Source of the DNA: Sclerodactyla briareus
Taxonomy: Eukaryota; Echinodermata; Holothuroidea; Dendrochirotida; Sclerodactylidae
DNA length: 64,000 nucleotides
NCBI GenBank assembly: GCA_026419785.1
Contig: JAODTK010005332.1
Span: 310,001 to 374,000, forward strand
Reading direction: 5' to 3'
The stretch's first letter is position 1. Each line of letters begins with the position of its first letter. The notes below the pieces were generated by a model. It was not told the DNA's origin. It saw only the letters and a program-made list of their open reading frames with translations, and did no database searches. Position numbers and translations under genes: made by a program. Shown piece by piece: positions 1 through 12,000 of the stretch.

Positions 1-1480
1 TTTTCTGAATTCACTTGCTGAATATTCTTCCCAATTCCTTGAAAGTAGCATGCGATGTGGACGGCAACACATGCAATAACATTGCCATTATCAGCATTGA
101 GAACTTTGCCAATCAAAAGACCGTTTGAAGATTATATCAAGACCCATTTGAACATCTGCAACATCAATCGTCGAAGCACCTCCCATCAATTTGGTATCGT
201 CCGCAAACGTTTTAACTCTTGGAATTAACGTAATCTTCGAGATCGTCAATATATGACCAGAAAAAAGTAAGGCCCAAGATCCGATCCTTGGGGAACACCA
301 CTAGTGGTACCTTTGCCAAGGAGACGAACGCCCAATAATGACAACTCGTTGTTCCCTATTGAGAAGCCACTGACGAATCCACTCAAGGACATTTCCCTTT
401 AATGCCAAAGGCTTTCAATTTAAAGCAAGAGAAGATCATGAGGAGCCTTGTCAAAAGCTTTTTGGAAATTATATCAACAGCACTGCCATTGTCAACTGCA
501 CTAGTAACATCTCCATAAATTCTAAGAGATCAGTCAAACACGATCGATTTTTCCTACACTAGTAACACTCACTGGCCTGTAATTACAAGGAAGAGACCAG
601 TTGCCTCTCTTGAAATTGGAGAAAAAATTGCTCTCCTTTAATCACCTGGAACAACACCTTGCAAGTTTTTATTGAAAATAATAGCTAATGGTACAGACAA
701 CTGTTTGGCAAAAGATTTCAATAAGAAGGGGTATTAAAACTCCGTCCGGACTAGGTGCATAACCACTTTGAGGTTTTGCAGTTCTCATTTATCACATCAG
801 GCGAGTTACTATAGTACCAATAGTTTATGAGGCACACCACCACAAGGTCGCTTACGAAATCCAAGTTTCATGAGTGAATTACCGATTTCGAAAAAATAGG
901 TATGAAGAACGCTAGCCATCTCTGGACTATCGCTAGTTGATCACACAAGATCGGGCACTAACAGTGGAACATTGCTATCCCAGTTTTTCTGCTTCCCTCT
1001 AACATGAGAGGAAAACGCATGACGATTATCCTTTATATTAGAGGCAATCTGCCTCTCGAAATCTTAAGCACCAGAAACTAAATGTTTCACCAGCCTCTGC
1101 TAAACTTTGAAACAATCTAAATCAGACAAAGAACCAATAGAATGATAAAGTCGCCAAAGATGTCTCCCATGTTTAAAAGCCAGGAAAACCTCCCTTTTCA
1201 TCAGAAGGCGCTTTTAAGGATAGTAAACCTTCATTAACTTGTTAACTTTACTAATGAAACCTTTCTCAGGAGTCATCAGCATTCAAATATCCTAAGCTAT
1301 AAAGCTATACTAGTCGTGATCACTTGCACCAAGATACCTTAATCCTCTCCATTAATATGCACGGGACCTGGATCACTACTCAGCACTAAATCTAAATTAT
1401 ATGCTTTCTGGTGAAAATGAACATGCTGCGAAGGACACAATCTTGGTGACATTTAAAAAAGCAGATCCTTGCCTACTAGT
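1..1480 (-). mobile_element. CR1/L2-like LINE fragment (endonuclease C-end plus reverse transcriptase), cut by the window edge
   Basis: Reading the minus strand from 1,480 down gives the pieces of a non-LTR retrotransposon ORF2 in the expected order. The endonuclease tail LDLVLSSDPGPVHING lies at about 1,340-1,400, followed by LGASDHD near 1,315. The RT then shows NYRPVSVTSV (about 550-590), FQKAFDKAPHDL (435-470), SGVPQGS (270-302) and the catalytic FADDTKLMGG (about 190-225). These are hallmark CR1/L2/Jockey-type motifs. The pieces fall in different frames with several stops, so the copy is dead. The catalytic aspartate pair is still legible. The RT C-terminus and the 3' tail lie left of the window. 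The clade name is inference from the motifs; being a LINE is close to certain. Confidence 0.9.
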
Positions 1481-1529
1481 ACTACCATAACTGACTACTG
1501 CAGTTCAACACAGTTATTATATGTATATA

Positions 1530-1725
1530 CACTTTTCCCAATAGTATCAGATCAATCTTCAAAATAATCCAATAATCAGGGCCATGTTGGAGTATATATC
1601 TTCTATTCAGTTGCTCAAGTTACACTAAATGAAGAAATTCGCGCCAGCTATGGAAAAACCGCGGATACTAAATTTTGTTGCAAATATTGACTCCATGACC
1701 GCCTTTAATATAAAATCACCTCAAA
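1530..1725 (+). repeat. Dispersed repeat family A, copy 1
   Basis: About 195 bp match 51,715-51,890 in the same orientation. Shared blocks include TTTTCCCAATA, CAGTTGCTCAAG / CAGGTGCTCAAG, and a stretch ending in a 'gatac(c/t)aaattt' motif. It sits directly upstream of the minus-strand LINE and could belong to that element's 5' end, but no coding is visible. Confidence 0.55.
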
Positions 1726-4700
1726 TTCGCCTTAGCTCCAATGAGTCAAACCAAGACGCTTCAATCATTTCTCAAATTTTCTACAAATTTGAAAAAGTTT
1801 GAAGACAATCAATATGGTAGCCCTCCTTTGAAAGTTCCCAATTAGCAACTTATTTTCCGAGGAGGATACGAGGAGGATTCACAACATCTTCAATATTCAT
1901 ACTCCAATGGCCCTCAGGATTTGAGGGGGGGAGAGTTGGTGTGCAGAAACAGAAATTATGATGATGTAGCCAAGTGTCGACTGCTCTCATGAAAGCTATT
2001 GTCACAACCATAAGAGCAATGCTATGGGGGGGTTTGTTCCATCTAGTCAGGGTCCTCGGTAAAGGAAGTAGAGCTCTGTGCAGCATCTACATGCAAGAAT
2101 GTTTTCTTGAAAGATTGTGTGTTTCAGCGAGTGTCCTTGTGTGAGAAGATATAAAAATGCCCTGAGTAGGAACACCAATTTACTATGAAGCATCTTGTGC
2201 AGGTACTGATATCGACCAAAATCTCTCCTGTGTCCAAGAGAGTCCATTGAGACGAGGATAGATATCGTGTATGCTATCGGTCCGTCTGACGCGGCCTGTG
2301 ACAAATCTAGCAGCTCTACACGGATCTTTCAATTTTTCTTTTTTTCCAGTAACCGTGGACGGAGACCAAACTTGGGAAGGTATCCAGTTGAGGACGCACA
2401 TAGACATGCACGAAACTTCCAGGGGAGGGTCTCACACAACTCCTTAAATAGCCTCATTTTTATTCTATTCTTCACTAGACGTCTTAAAGGGTTTCAAAAC
2501 TTGGTTAGCCAGAACGCAATCTTACCCAAGGCCCTACTTACAACAACAAAAACGGTTATGAACAAAAATAATATAAATGAAATCACTTGAGGTTAAACAA
2601 TATGGAAAGTTTACTGAGACATGAAGAAAGAATAGTGAACATATAATATAATATAGTAAATATGATAACAAGGTGGATATATGTACACCCTTTTTAAACG
2701 ACTGAGGAAATAAATCATATCTAAAATCTTACCTCACAACAATATCCTAAACCAAACTTAAAATTATATGTTCAGTGTCGCGCTAGGTGCGCGGATTGCG
2801 GGATTCGTGCACTCCTCTCATGATTTCCCGACAGAAGGAATTGGTCGTATGCGGGAAATTCCCGCCTCTTTTTTGCGATGGAGATTGGCAATACCCCAAA
2901 CAAAACAAACCACACATGAAGCCCAGTACTAATTAATGGCACATAAAAAAAAAAATATATATCCATTCATTCATAAAGGGTGACCACAGAACGTCCATTA
3001 TGCCAACGTAGAAGAGCCTTCGTATGACATGATGACGCCTCCGTTCCTCGGAGCAGTACAAAACAGCTCAGCACTACACGCAACCCAATTTGCTTCAAGT
3101 AAACAATCAATAGCTACTTCTAGTTCTAAGTGTATAATTTCTATGGGCAAGATAGGTACAGTGCATATGCACTAGATTAGCCCTAATAAGATACTGGCTT
3201 TATAGATTAGGCTTAACGTACTCCTGCAAAGTTCTGCGTACTCGCAGACATAATGATCGAGGTCCAAAAACAAAAATACTTCAAATATTCCTATTTTGTA
3301 GCTCTAACTTCAAGCTGGTGTAGATTTCGATATTACCCAATTTTTTTGTCATTCACGATCGCAAAGCCTTCCATTCATGGATTCGCCGTTACGTCAGCGC
3401 GTTACGCCGCACAGTGACCTAATTGTTGATTTGTTACACACTGAAGGGCCTATCCTAAGCTTTTGAAGTCGAATTAACTCACGTTTTCTAGTGTGCGTGC
3501 GGCAATTTTTTTGAACAGGTACAAGATATCGATGAAATTGTTTAACCTTTCGTGCCGACTGGAAGGAAATGGGACCTGAAAAAAAAAAAAAAAACCCCCT
3601 ATCTGAAAAGTTCGATACGCGAATGTCAAGAAAAACTGTCCCTTGACTTTGGTACAGACTTCGCTCTCGTTTACACCTACTACCTACTGACGCTCAGTAG
3701 GTGGTATCTCGCTAATTGTGATCGTAGGCATTTTGCGCGTATCTCGGTCAGTGAATACATCTATAATGCCTAGGTTATACATAGTAATAATTGACGACAA
3801 CTGCCGGCTAGCCAAGGGAAGGCCCACATGTGTAGGTTAGGGTTGTGGTGGATTGTTGATTTTTCCCAGGCCCAGCTAAATCTAAAAGTATTCAAACTAA
3901 TTTTACATGTGATGGGATTTATGCTAGACTTGCTGGGAGAAGATAGCATCAGGGGTGGGGACCGGTTTGGCTGGTTTTGGGAGATTGGCTTATCGCCGAG
4001 ATAATGCTGATACAGCGCTGACCATAGGCCTAAATCTGTTGGGTCATTGCAATGATCGCCGTCACGAGGGTGTATAGAGTGTGGATGGAGTGGGGGTGCA
4101 TAGAGTGGCTGATTTCTTTTAAGGTGGGCACGGTAGGATTGAAGTCTACTCATAGGCCTAATGACGTTTACTCTAACATACAATGCATTCCTGCTGTAGA
4201 GCTGTTTGTTTAATAATTCTGAGAAAAACAATCATGCATACAGTTGTTCATCATAACCGGGCTTGTGTTGGCTGATCCTGTGAAAAATATAAATTGCAAA
4301 ATGCGACTGCATTGCATTATGGGTAGCTGACAGCCAATCAACAATTCTCGAAATCCCCCCCCCCCCACTTTCGTCACGATCCCCCCCACATTTTTCCTTG
4401 AAGGAGGGGAATTTCCCCCCAAATCTAAATCCTACTCCAACAACTGTATTCATTAAGCCGAGAATACAATTATGGGTTCAAATTCACGCATGAATATTTT
4501 CGCCATTGTATCTTTATAGTGTTCAGTATAGAGAAATAATTTGAAAATATACGTTACTAGTTAGGTGATCGACTCACGATCACTCCATAAGTAGGCCTAG
4601 GCTAGTAACTATTACTAGTTAGTAGTTACTAGTTACGGTGTTGTCGCGGAACTGGTACTAACGTCCTTATCACTGGAATTACTACTTCCGAGTCCACTCA

Positions 4701-5292
4701 ATTGCGCACGACTGCATTGGACTTACCTTTTTGGAGCTCTTCTATTTTCGCCATCTTCCACAATACCATAAATTGCTACTTTATTTAGAAAAATGGATAT
4801 TTTCGAGGAAAAGTGTAATCAAAACTTCCGACATAAAGAGGACCACCTCCGTTCTCAGTTCCTCTTGTCCACCTTCTCTCTATTATGTTTAGTTTTTCTT
4901 TGCCGGCTGGTTCTATTTTTATTGCAGATCAACTGCAGTTTGAGGAAATTACTAACGTGATCAATTCTTGATATGGATTATTGTAAAAACAGGACAAAAT
5001 ATTGGAATGAAGATAAAAAATAGCTTCCTTATAGCGTCAGTTATAAGAAATAGTTTGAAGATAGTGTTTAATCTATTTACCTCACGTGAAAATACAATAA
5101 CTGACGTATTCCATGAGAAAAAATAACAAGCCGCGTTCTGTGATCAAGATAACCACTGATCTCTCTATTGCAGGATAGCTCTTCTACTGCGGCTCCTCTC
5201 ACACCCAGAAAACCACAGCAAACTATGAATTGCAGATGTAAGTCTGCCGATTTACATGCCATAAACTTCAAGAATAGGTCAAATGGTTACAG
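1726..5292. other. Intergenic, no gene recognised
   Basis: No coding signature or repeat copy could be tied to another place in the window. It holds a 15-base A run near 3,579, C runs around 4,355-4,387 of the type found near hAT-like ends elsewhere, and three TAGGCCTA octamers (4,025, 4,153, 4,592). The 153-codon minus frame at 3,770-4,231 has no recognisable domain and is within chance expectation. Confidence 0.6.
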
Positions 5293-5390
5293 CCCACGAG
5301 ACCGAAGGTCCACGAGACCGAAGGTCCACGAGACCGAAATTGAAAAAGGGTCCACGAGACCGAAGGTCCACGAGACCGAAATTGAACAAG
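5293..5390 (+). repeat. Minisatellite (GGTCCACGAGACC core), block 1
   Basis: Five head-to-tail units share the core GGTCCACGAGACCGAA, some extended by a short 'attgaaaaag' tail, giving 16- and 26-bp unit lengths. The core is an interrupted palindrome (GGTC, five bases, GACC). The same unit forms blocks at 6,324-6,524 and 7,537-7,690, and an inverted block at 13,427-13,833. Confidence 0.9.
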
Positions 5391-5460
5391 AACGCAACTC
5401 TGCGTAGTGATTCCTTGCCTTTTTCCTGACATGTCCTCTCACTCAGCTATATCAAACCCT

Positions 5461-6195
5461 GCAGGATGTGTGTGTAAAAAGCATGCAAAATCACCAGGTC
5501 AAAAGGTCAAATGAGGTCAAAGGTCAATAGGTCAAATGAGGTCAAAGTTGGTCACCAAGATGTATTTCACCCGGACGAACGAAACTTTCCATTATGACAG
5601 TCCGCCAAAATGTTCCGTGCCGAGATATATGACGATTTTAGCTGTCTTGACCTTCCACATTCATTGAGATAGCTTGTGATAAGAGTATCGTAGTATGTCG
5701 TGTTCATGACTTTTTTGTGTGTTTGTCTTAACAAGACGCTCCCCGCCAATACAAAAAAAGCAGGCAAAATCACTAGGTCAGAGGTCAAATGAGGTCAGAA
5801 GGTCAAAAGGTCAAATGAGGTCAAAGTCGGTCACCAGATGTATTTCAACCAGACGAACAAACTTTCCAGTACGACATCACTCTAAACTGTTTCGTTGCCG
5901 CAAGATATATGAGATTGCCATATGATGACTCTAAATGACCTTGACCTCACACCGAAAACGATAGGGGTCATCCGCGCCATGGGTTACACCTACCTACCAA
6001 ATATGAATTTCATACCTGCTGCGATCATTAGATATCGTGCAGAAACACTTTTCAAGTTTGACCTCTCATGACCTTGAAACGAACGCATCGATGGTACCAA
6101 AAACAATAGGGGTCACACCCTTCATGGTTTTGACACCTAGGCCTCACCTAATGAAAACATAATCATGCTTGCGTTTGCTAGATATCGCGTGGAAA
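5461..6195 (+). repeat. Tandem units of about 280 bp rich in AGGTCA half-sites
   Basis: Two clear units start near 5,480 and 5,760 and share 'gcaaaatcac', an AGGTCA cluster, 'ggtcacca', 'agatgtattt', 'agacgaac' and 'agatatatga'. A third, more decayed part runs to 6,195. Unit 1 has six AGGTCA half-sites at 5,496, 5,504, 5,514, 5,521, 5,529 and 5,539, with spacers of 2, 4, 1, 2 and 4 bp. Unit 2 has six at 5,775-5,823. Confidence 0.8.
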
Positions 6196-6202
6196 CGAAG
6201 TG

Positions 6203-6203
<1 letters not shown>

Positions 6204-6243
<40 letters not shown>

Positions 6244-6275
6244 ACACACCCACACACATACAACACACACGTTCA
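6204..6275 (+). repeat. (CA)n microsatellite
   Basis: A pure CA run of about 32 bases is followed by interrupted CA-rich sequence. Confidence 0.95.
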
Positions 6276-6323
6276 CACGCGTGACTCATAGATTCCTTTT
6301 GCTTCGTCCAAGGAATCAAAAAG

Positions 6324-6524
6324 GGTCGCCAAGACCGAAGGTCCGCGAGACCGAAATTGAAAAAGGGTCCACGAGACCGAAGGTCCACGAGACCGAAATT
6401 GAAAAAGGGTCCACGAGACCGAAGGTCCACGAGACCGAAGGTCCACGAGACCGAAATTGAAAAAGGGTCCACGGGACCGAAGGTCTGCGAGACCGAAATG
6501 GAAATAGGTCCACAGGGCCCGAAG
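6324..6524 (+). repeat. Minisatellite (GGTCCACGAGACC core), block 2
   Basis: About nine units of the 16/26-bp minisatellite, with cores GGTCCACGAGACC or GGTCCGCGAGACC. The block is broken at 6,525 by the hAT-like element D1 and resumes at 7,537. Blocks 2 and 3 were therefore one array before the insertion. All frames are open simply because the unit lacks stops; the resulting peptide repeat (ETEIEKGSTRPKV) is not taken as a gene. Confidence 0.9.
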
Positions 6525-7536
6525 CATGGGCGTCAGCAGGTGGGGACGGGGGACATGTCCCCCCCCCCCACTTTCAAAAGTGGGGGGAAATCATATCGTT
6601 TCCCCCCCCCCACTTTTCCGGACCGTAATAAAAAATAATAGGCACATGCCCGATTTTGTATCACTCTAACGATTCATTTTGTCCAACTAACATAATCGGC
6701 GTTGGAAATTGTCCTTAAGTCCACTAATTCAGGTGCGGACCCCAGGTGAAGATCTAGCTAGACCCGACTAGGGCCGAAGTGGAAGATTACCCATGCTTCA
6801 TACCCGATTTCTTCCGATTTTAAATCAAATTAAATTTTCAAGTTTTTCGCGCGCAATGCGTTTTTCTTCTTCCAGGCGTTGTAGCTATGCGCTGTAATGC
6901 TTCAAATAATTTCGTTCACTCGATTAAATTCAGGAGCCTTAGGGCCGACTCCCCCCCCCCCCCCTCCCATTTTTCTGAGATGAAAAATTCGGGCGGAAAT
7001 TCGAGGAAAATTGGGATGAAAGTGAAGTGATGCCTGAATTTTTTGCAGTCTTTTCGATAAAATGCCTGGAAAACATGCATTTTTTTTTTTTTTCGCGCGC
7101 TTCGCGCGCTGCAGTAGTTTCCAATGACCGACTTGTAAAATTCTGATACAATTTTCTGCTCCCAATTTTGAGTGGTCCCGTCCGCCTATGGCTTTTCCTT
7201 CGATCCCCCATAAGGCCGTTCGGGTAAGATACCCCTGGATCCCCCACAAACAAAGCAGAGTAGAAAGTAATAAAAAATACTATGTGTGCAACTCGGTAAA
7301 TCATCTTAGTATGCACATTGACTTTTTCGTCTGTCTTTTATTACTAAAATCACACATGTAGATGGGTGTTATTGAGCTCGGCGAGTGCCGTTTCCGTCGA
7401 TCTGGAGGGTATGGAAATCTGAAAGTTTCTTTGTGCGCTCCCCCCCCCTCCCGCGCCAACCAATGGGGGCGCTTCCCTTAGATGTCCTTTGCATCCGATG
7501 TGTCCCCCCCCACTTTTCGAAACCTCCGCGCCCCTG
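6525..7536 (+). mobile_element. hAT-like non-autonomous DNA transposon, family D copy 1 (1,012 bp)
   Basis: The ends are CATGGGCGTCAGC on the left and, reversed, CAGGGGCGCGGAGG on the right. The flanking 8-mers GCCCGAAG (6,517-6,524) and GGCCGAAG (7,537-7,544) agree at 7 of 8 bases. CA..TG ends and 8-bp duplications are hAT features. The interior matches 18,121-19,135 in reverse orientation almost end to end (for example CACATGCCCGATTTTG and GGAAAACATGCA). It encodes no transposase. Insertion into the minisatellite makes the exact duplication slightly ambiguous. Confidence 0.75.
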
Positions 7537-7690
7537 GGCCGAAGGTCCGCGAGACCGAAATTGAAAAAGGGTCCACGAGACCGGAGGTCCGCGAGAACGA
7601 AATTGAAAAAGGGTCCACGAGGCCGAAGGTCCGCGAGACCGAAATTGAAAAAGGGTCCACGAGCCCGGAGGTTCGCGAGACCCGAATATT
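7537..7690 (+). repeat. Minisatellite (GGTCCACGAGACC core), block 3
   Basis: Continuation of block 2 on the right of element D1, with about six units carrying the 'attgaaaaag' tail. Confidence 0.9.
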
Positions 7691-7784
7691 AAATGAAATT
7701 CTTAGGACCGAGCGTACGTTGTTCTTTGAATAAAATTTAATAGTGGAGGTGACCATTAATGAAGAAATATCCGCTCGCAAACCC

Positions 7785-8335
7785 GGCATAATATCGGTTG
7801 CCGTTGCGTAAAGTTCAAACTTTACATGTAAACTTGCACAACCCGCAAGCTTATTTGTTTTCTATGAAATTCAAAAATACTTCCACTTCGAAACGCATTT
7901 ACTTTCTATGAGAGAGGATTACTGTAGTGGGTTGGTAGGTGTTGATGATTACTTTGGTGAGGAAAAGACAACAGAACTTCTGATAATTGTTGACTAGGAA
8001 ACAAAATGAAAGAAGAAATACATAACATATTTTCTGTGCTGTCCATGTGTGACGTCATGGTTATTGCGCAATTGGAATTCTCCCCAATTTACCCGAACTT
8101 TGGGACGGCCAATAAACTCCACAGAGGAACATCGTCTTGAAATGGGGTTGGGACCTAAAGATAGTTTTCCATCAAGCCTTTTGCCGCAGGTTGTCCTATG
8201 CAGATAATTGCATATTAGTCTGAAAATGCCCAATGTTATGTATTTTTCTGCATTCATCGATGATGTTGACGGGTTTGATGGAGGGCAACCTATAACCTAA
8301 TGAAGAATAATTTACTGCAGGCTGAATATAATTTG
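7785..8335 (-). repeat. Dispersed repeat family B, copy 1 (reverse)
   Basis: Matches 32,060-32,560 directly and 11,415-12,000 and 42,425-42,940 in reverse. Shared blocks are 'gtgtgacgtca', 'gcaattggaattctccccaatt', 'ggaacatcgt', 'acttgcacaacc' and 'gagaggattactgtag'. No coding or terminal duplication was identified. It is probably an old non-autonomous transposable element. Confidence 0.75.
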
Positions 8336-8730
8336 GACGCCATAATCGGTCTCTTGTTGCTGATATACCCAGAATACGTTTTCATCCTGAGGAATACATC
8401 ATCTGAGCGTTGGCCATGGTATTGGGCTTTAGGACCCCCACCAAACAGCTGGACTTGACCATGTTAATATGAAAAGTCCGATGGAAGCTCGCCCGACGAA
8501 TCCCAACGAGCAATTTTCACCAGATGAGTTCAACCGTTGCCGGGTTATGGCCAGTTTTAGTGCGTGATCGTCGGGTAGCTACCCAAGTTGAAAAATGGCC
8601 TGATAAAGAATGATAAACACATAATCGCCTGCGCTTTCCAACCAAATTATTGAAGGGCCACAGGCTTCACCAAACTCGACGAGACTGACAAAAACTGAGG
8701 TGCGTATATATCGTACAAGAAAAAATAGAC
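8336..8730. other. Intergenic, nothing recognised
   Basis: Nothing with internal repetition or coding signal was found. Confidence 0.5.
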
Positions 8731-8924
8731 CTTACAGGTAATCACTGACAAGGCCTTTCCCAGCTGCAAAAGGGCATTGAAGTATTTCCCTGTTCGACGC
8801 ATTCATCATGTTCACACGTACATACCATGAAGGGGGGGGGGTGTGGGCTCCTGAGAATTTTGGAGGCTGGAGCCCATAGCTCCCCGTAAGGCCGCTCCTC
8901 GACACTTTCTTACAGGTAATCACT
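8731..8924. mobile_element. 162-bp insertion flanked by a perfect 16-bp direct repeat
   Basis: CTTACAGGTAATCACT occurs at 8,731-8,746 and again at 8,909-8,924. A perfect 16-bp repeat around a short unique segment (8,747-8,908) is what target-primed (LINE-driven) insertion of a SINE or processed fragment leaves. The insert contains a GTTCGA core at 8,792, as in a pol III B box, and a G run near 8,830, but no obvious poly-A tail. Calling it a SINE is inference. Confidence 0.45.
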
Positions 8925-11414
8925 TACGAAGAGAGACCCACACAGCTGTGATTCATACCTACCCTTCCCCCTCCAACATCTACCAATATATCGTATGTAT
9001 TCCTCATACCGCCGAAGTTCATGAAACAACACAATACCGAGTACAATAACGCCATTTAAAGTCACAAAATAGTATAATCATTCGAAAAATGGAGAGTGGG
9101 AAAACACTTTTTTTACCAGGATTACCCTCTGTGGCAAACCCCAACAATTGACTACTTTTGTCATTAAGAGTGACTTAATTTTGACCAAATGTCAGCGAAA
9201 ATTTAGCAAATTCCTCGCCCTTAAAGCGGGATTCACTTTTTCTTAGTCTCAAACGGCACAAACACACAGCAGATTATACATTCACTTCAACAATGCTTTC
9301 ATATACAAACCTTGGATCATGGTTCACTAGCTCCAGGGTCACAGCCAAGGGCTTAATATGAGTCCTTGACTGCAAAAGATGCAATGGACTAATCGTGTAA
9401 ACAACATTTTTGCTTTGATCACTAACAATGGATCATGTACTATTATGAGAAACACTGACCAATGTCATCGTACCAACCATTAGGGGCTTATCTTATCGTG
9501 TTTACACCGATTTGAGCTCTGTTGACCTCGAATGACCACCAAGTATATGGATCATGTACTCATCAGGGACAATATAAACGCTTTTCATCAATCCAGTGTG
9601 GTCAACATGCGCGGATCCTAAGGCATGAGGGGGTCGATTTTCCGGCTTCAGCCCCTCCTCCTTTTACAGTGTGTCAATTTTTACGTGTCAGCCCCCTTTG
9701 TGTGAATTAGTTCGGTGAACATCGGTCGACCTGATCATATCTTATACTTTTCACCTGTTTAGATTATTCATTTCGGGTTTCTTTGCAATACTATGGACGG
9801 CCATGTAGACCTGTCTGAGTTCAACTCCCATAGCGTGTCTGTTCTATGATGCACATATTATATGAATCTTCTGATCATTTTTCAGACCTCTTGTCAACCG
9901 AAACTTCCTATTTAAAATGTTCCCCAAATGAGCTTCAGATTGCATCTAGGATCCTAACAGCCTGATTCCAGGGGCCAAAACACGCGGGCCCTTGACCCAC
10001 TCCGAGAGGCCTAACGCGCGCGAGGTGCGCTGCGCGTACATATGGATTGGTCTGTCAGTTCTCGATTCCCTCGATCACACGCGAATATCGCTCGACCACC
10101 CCCCCCCCCCACCCCCTCCCCCACCCTCCCCCCCCCCCCTCCTCGGGAGGAATCTGCATCCACGCCCTGGTCAAGTATTATGCTGTAAGGTGCCATAATC
10201 ACTTTATTCACCATGGGGAATTGAGAGACAACAGAAACTGCATGTTTGGTGGGATCGTTTTATACATACACCAAAATTTACGATTATATCTCTTTCATAA
10301 TTTTCTCTAAAGTGCCGTCATATCTACATCACAAGGATCCTGTCCACTCCAGTAGGAAACATTTTCAGCTTCACAGGCGTTTCGGAGCAGCTTCTGAGCT
10401 AATCTGCCGATGTTGGCAGGAAAATATCTTTTTTTTTCTCCAAAATGACCAATATTTACGCACACCAAAAGCAAATTAGTTCTTTGTACGTACGCTCCTG
10501 TAGAAGCGTTTTACAAACCAGTTAGCCTTCATCTGGGCATGATGGCTGTAACTCGTGTGCAAGTGTAGACCGCTAGTGATCTCACGAATGAACCTTCAAA
10601 TATCACATATCACAACCAATTGTTTAATTTTACTCATCTTCATGTATCACTTTCCGTAAGATCAATGGCTAATCCGAACACTTGCGGAGTATGTATGCCT
10701 AAAAGTGTCCATTCCATACGCATCAGTGGAACATCTTTCTTTGTCCCTCAACTCGCACGCACAAAAATTAATATATTCCAGGATCACTACTTTCAAATTG
10801 TCCACTTAGTCATACGTTAAAGTTGTGTTCAATACCGGAGCTCTTCTTAATGGACCATCAGGTGTTCCTCCATAAACCAACCAAGTGAAACATTCATTTC
10901 AGAATTTTTTGGTTGTGCAATCTTCACAAAATACAAGAGAAATGCCGTCTCCGGCCATCTGGCAGGTTTCTAGAACCAAAATTTTCTGGTACGCTTCCCC
11001 TCAACTTCTGCTTGCGCTCCGCTTAGATGGTCAAAATATGAATCTAATATTCCCCTTGCCCCCCCCAACCCTCCCCTGACCCCGCATCCCATGGCCCCCC
11101 TACAGAAAAATCTATGGCTACGCCACTGTCTCCAACCGAATTGTAAGATTAATATCTTCCAGGGATATTTCGAAGATGTCCATTTCAGTGTTGCCACTTG
11201 CCACCCCTTGAAGAAAAATTCACTAGATCTTAAAAAAAAAAAAAACAAACAGGATCATCTTGCAAAAATGTAGCACAAATCTTTACAAATCCAGACAAGG
11301 AAGCGGATCGATTTTTTTTTAGTATTTGTTATTTTCACTGTGAACACAATTTTGCATTGTTCACGGCACAATAATTTTTGCTAATGCTCTTACTCTAACT
11401 CGTGCTACCCAGTA
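8925..11414. other. Intergenic with two hAT-like termini
   Basis: No gene is recognised. A C/G-rich low-complexity stretch (10,097-10,149) is followed by CCACGCCCTG ending at 10,169. A second C-rich stretch (11,055-11,101) ends with CTACGCCACTG at 11,128. Both are reversed hAT-type ends (CAG.GGCGT); their partners were not found. 10,985-11,030 weakly resembles the 3' part of family D. Confidence 0.5.
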
Positions 11415-12000
11415 TTGATAGTAAGTTGGGCTCGGTCGTTTGGCGAGAGCCATTCCGTGCTATGGACACCAAGGTTCTATTGTGGTGGGGGAAATGGAAA
11501 ACTTGTATTTATAGGTCCACCCAGTTCCAATAACGAATGTTTCCTATGTGGGATGTATTTGGCCTTCAAAGGTTGGGCCATTGAGCATAGATTGTGGAGA
11601 ATCCCCATCGCGACTAAACGCATTACGTCAACACATGGACAACACAGAAACTATGTTATTTATTTGATTGTTTCATTCCGTTGAATATGTCAACATTTCG
11701 CTGAGTTTCTGTTTCTTTCTCTCTTCTCTCACCAAGGTAACCATCGACGCCTACCACCCCACTACAGCATTCCTCTCTCTTAGACTAAATGCTTTTCGAA
11801 GTGAAATTAATGGTTTTGAATTTCAATAAAAAACAAAGAATGTTTGCAGGTTGTGCAAGTATGACATCAATTCAGTATGGCATAGTGGGGTTGCATTTCT
11901 ATCTGCTTAATACCTGCTTCCGATACACAAACTTCAAATGACTATACTCCGTAACGGAAAGTCCTATACCTTCCGGTTTCGTCCTGACGCATTCATTTTT
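11415..12000 (+). repeat. Dispersed repeat family B, copy 2
   Basis: Same family as 42,425-42,940, in the same orientation. Shared blocks include 'tagactaaatgcttttcgaa', 'gttgtgcaagt', 'acaaacttcaaa' and 'ctccgtaacgga'. Confidence 0.75.

Noticed and set aside
5293-5390. CRISPR-like direct repeats
   Set aside because: Units are contiguous with no unique spacers, and the context is a eukaryotic nuclear genome.
6200-7733. Open frames encoding ETEIEKGSTRPKVH-type peptide repeats
   Set aside because: They arise because the minisatellite unit contains no stop in several frames on both strands; no start context, splice signal or non-repeat domain.
8306-8325. 'ctgcaggctgaatat' also at 42,428 as a common end of family B
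   Set aside because: The two family B copies are in opposite orientation while this word is in the same one, so it is not a homologous end.
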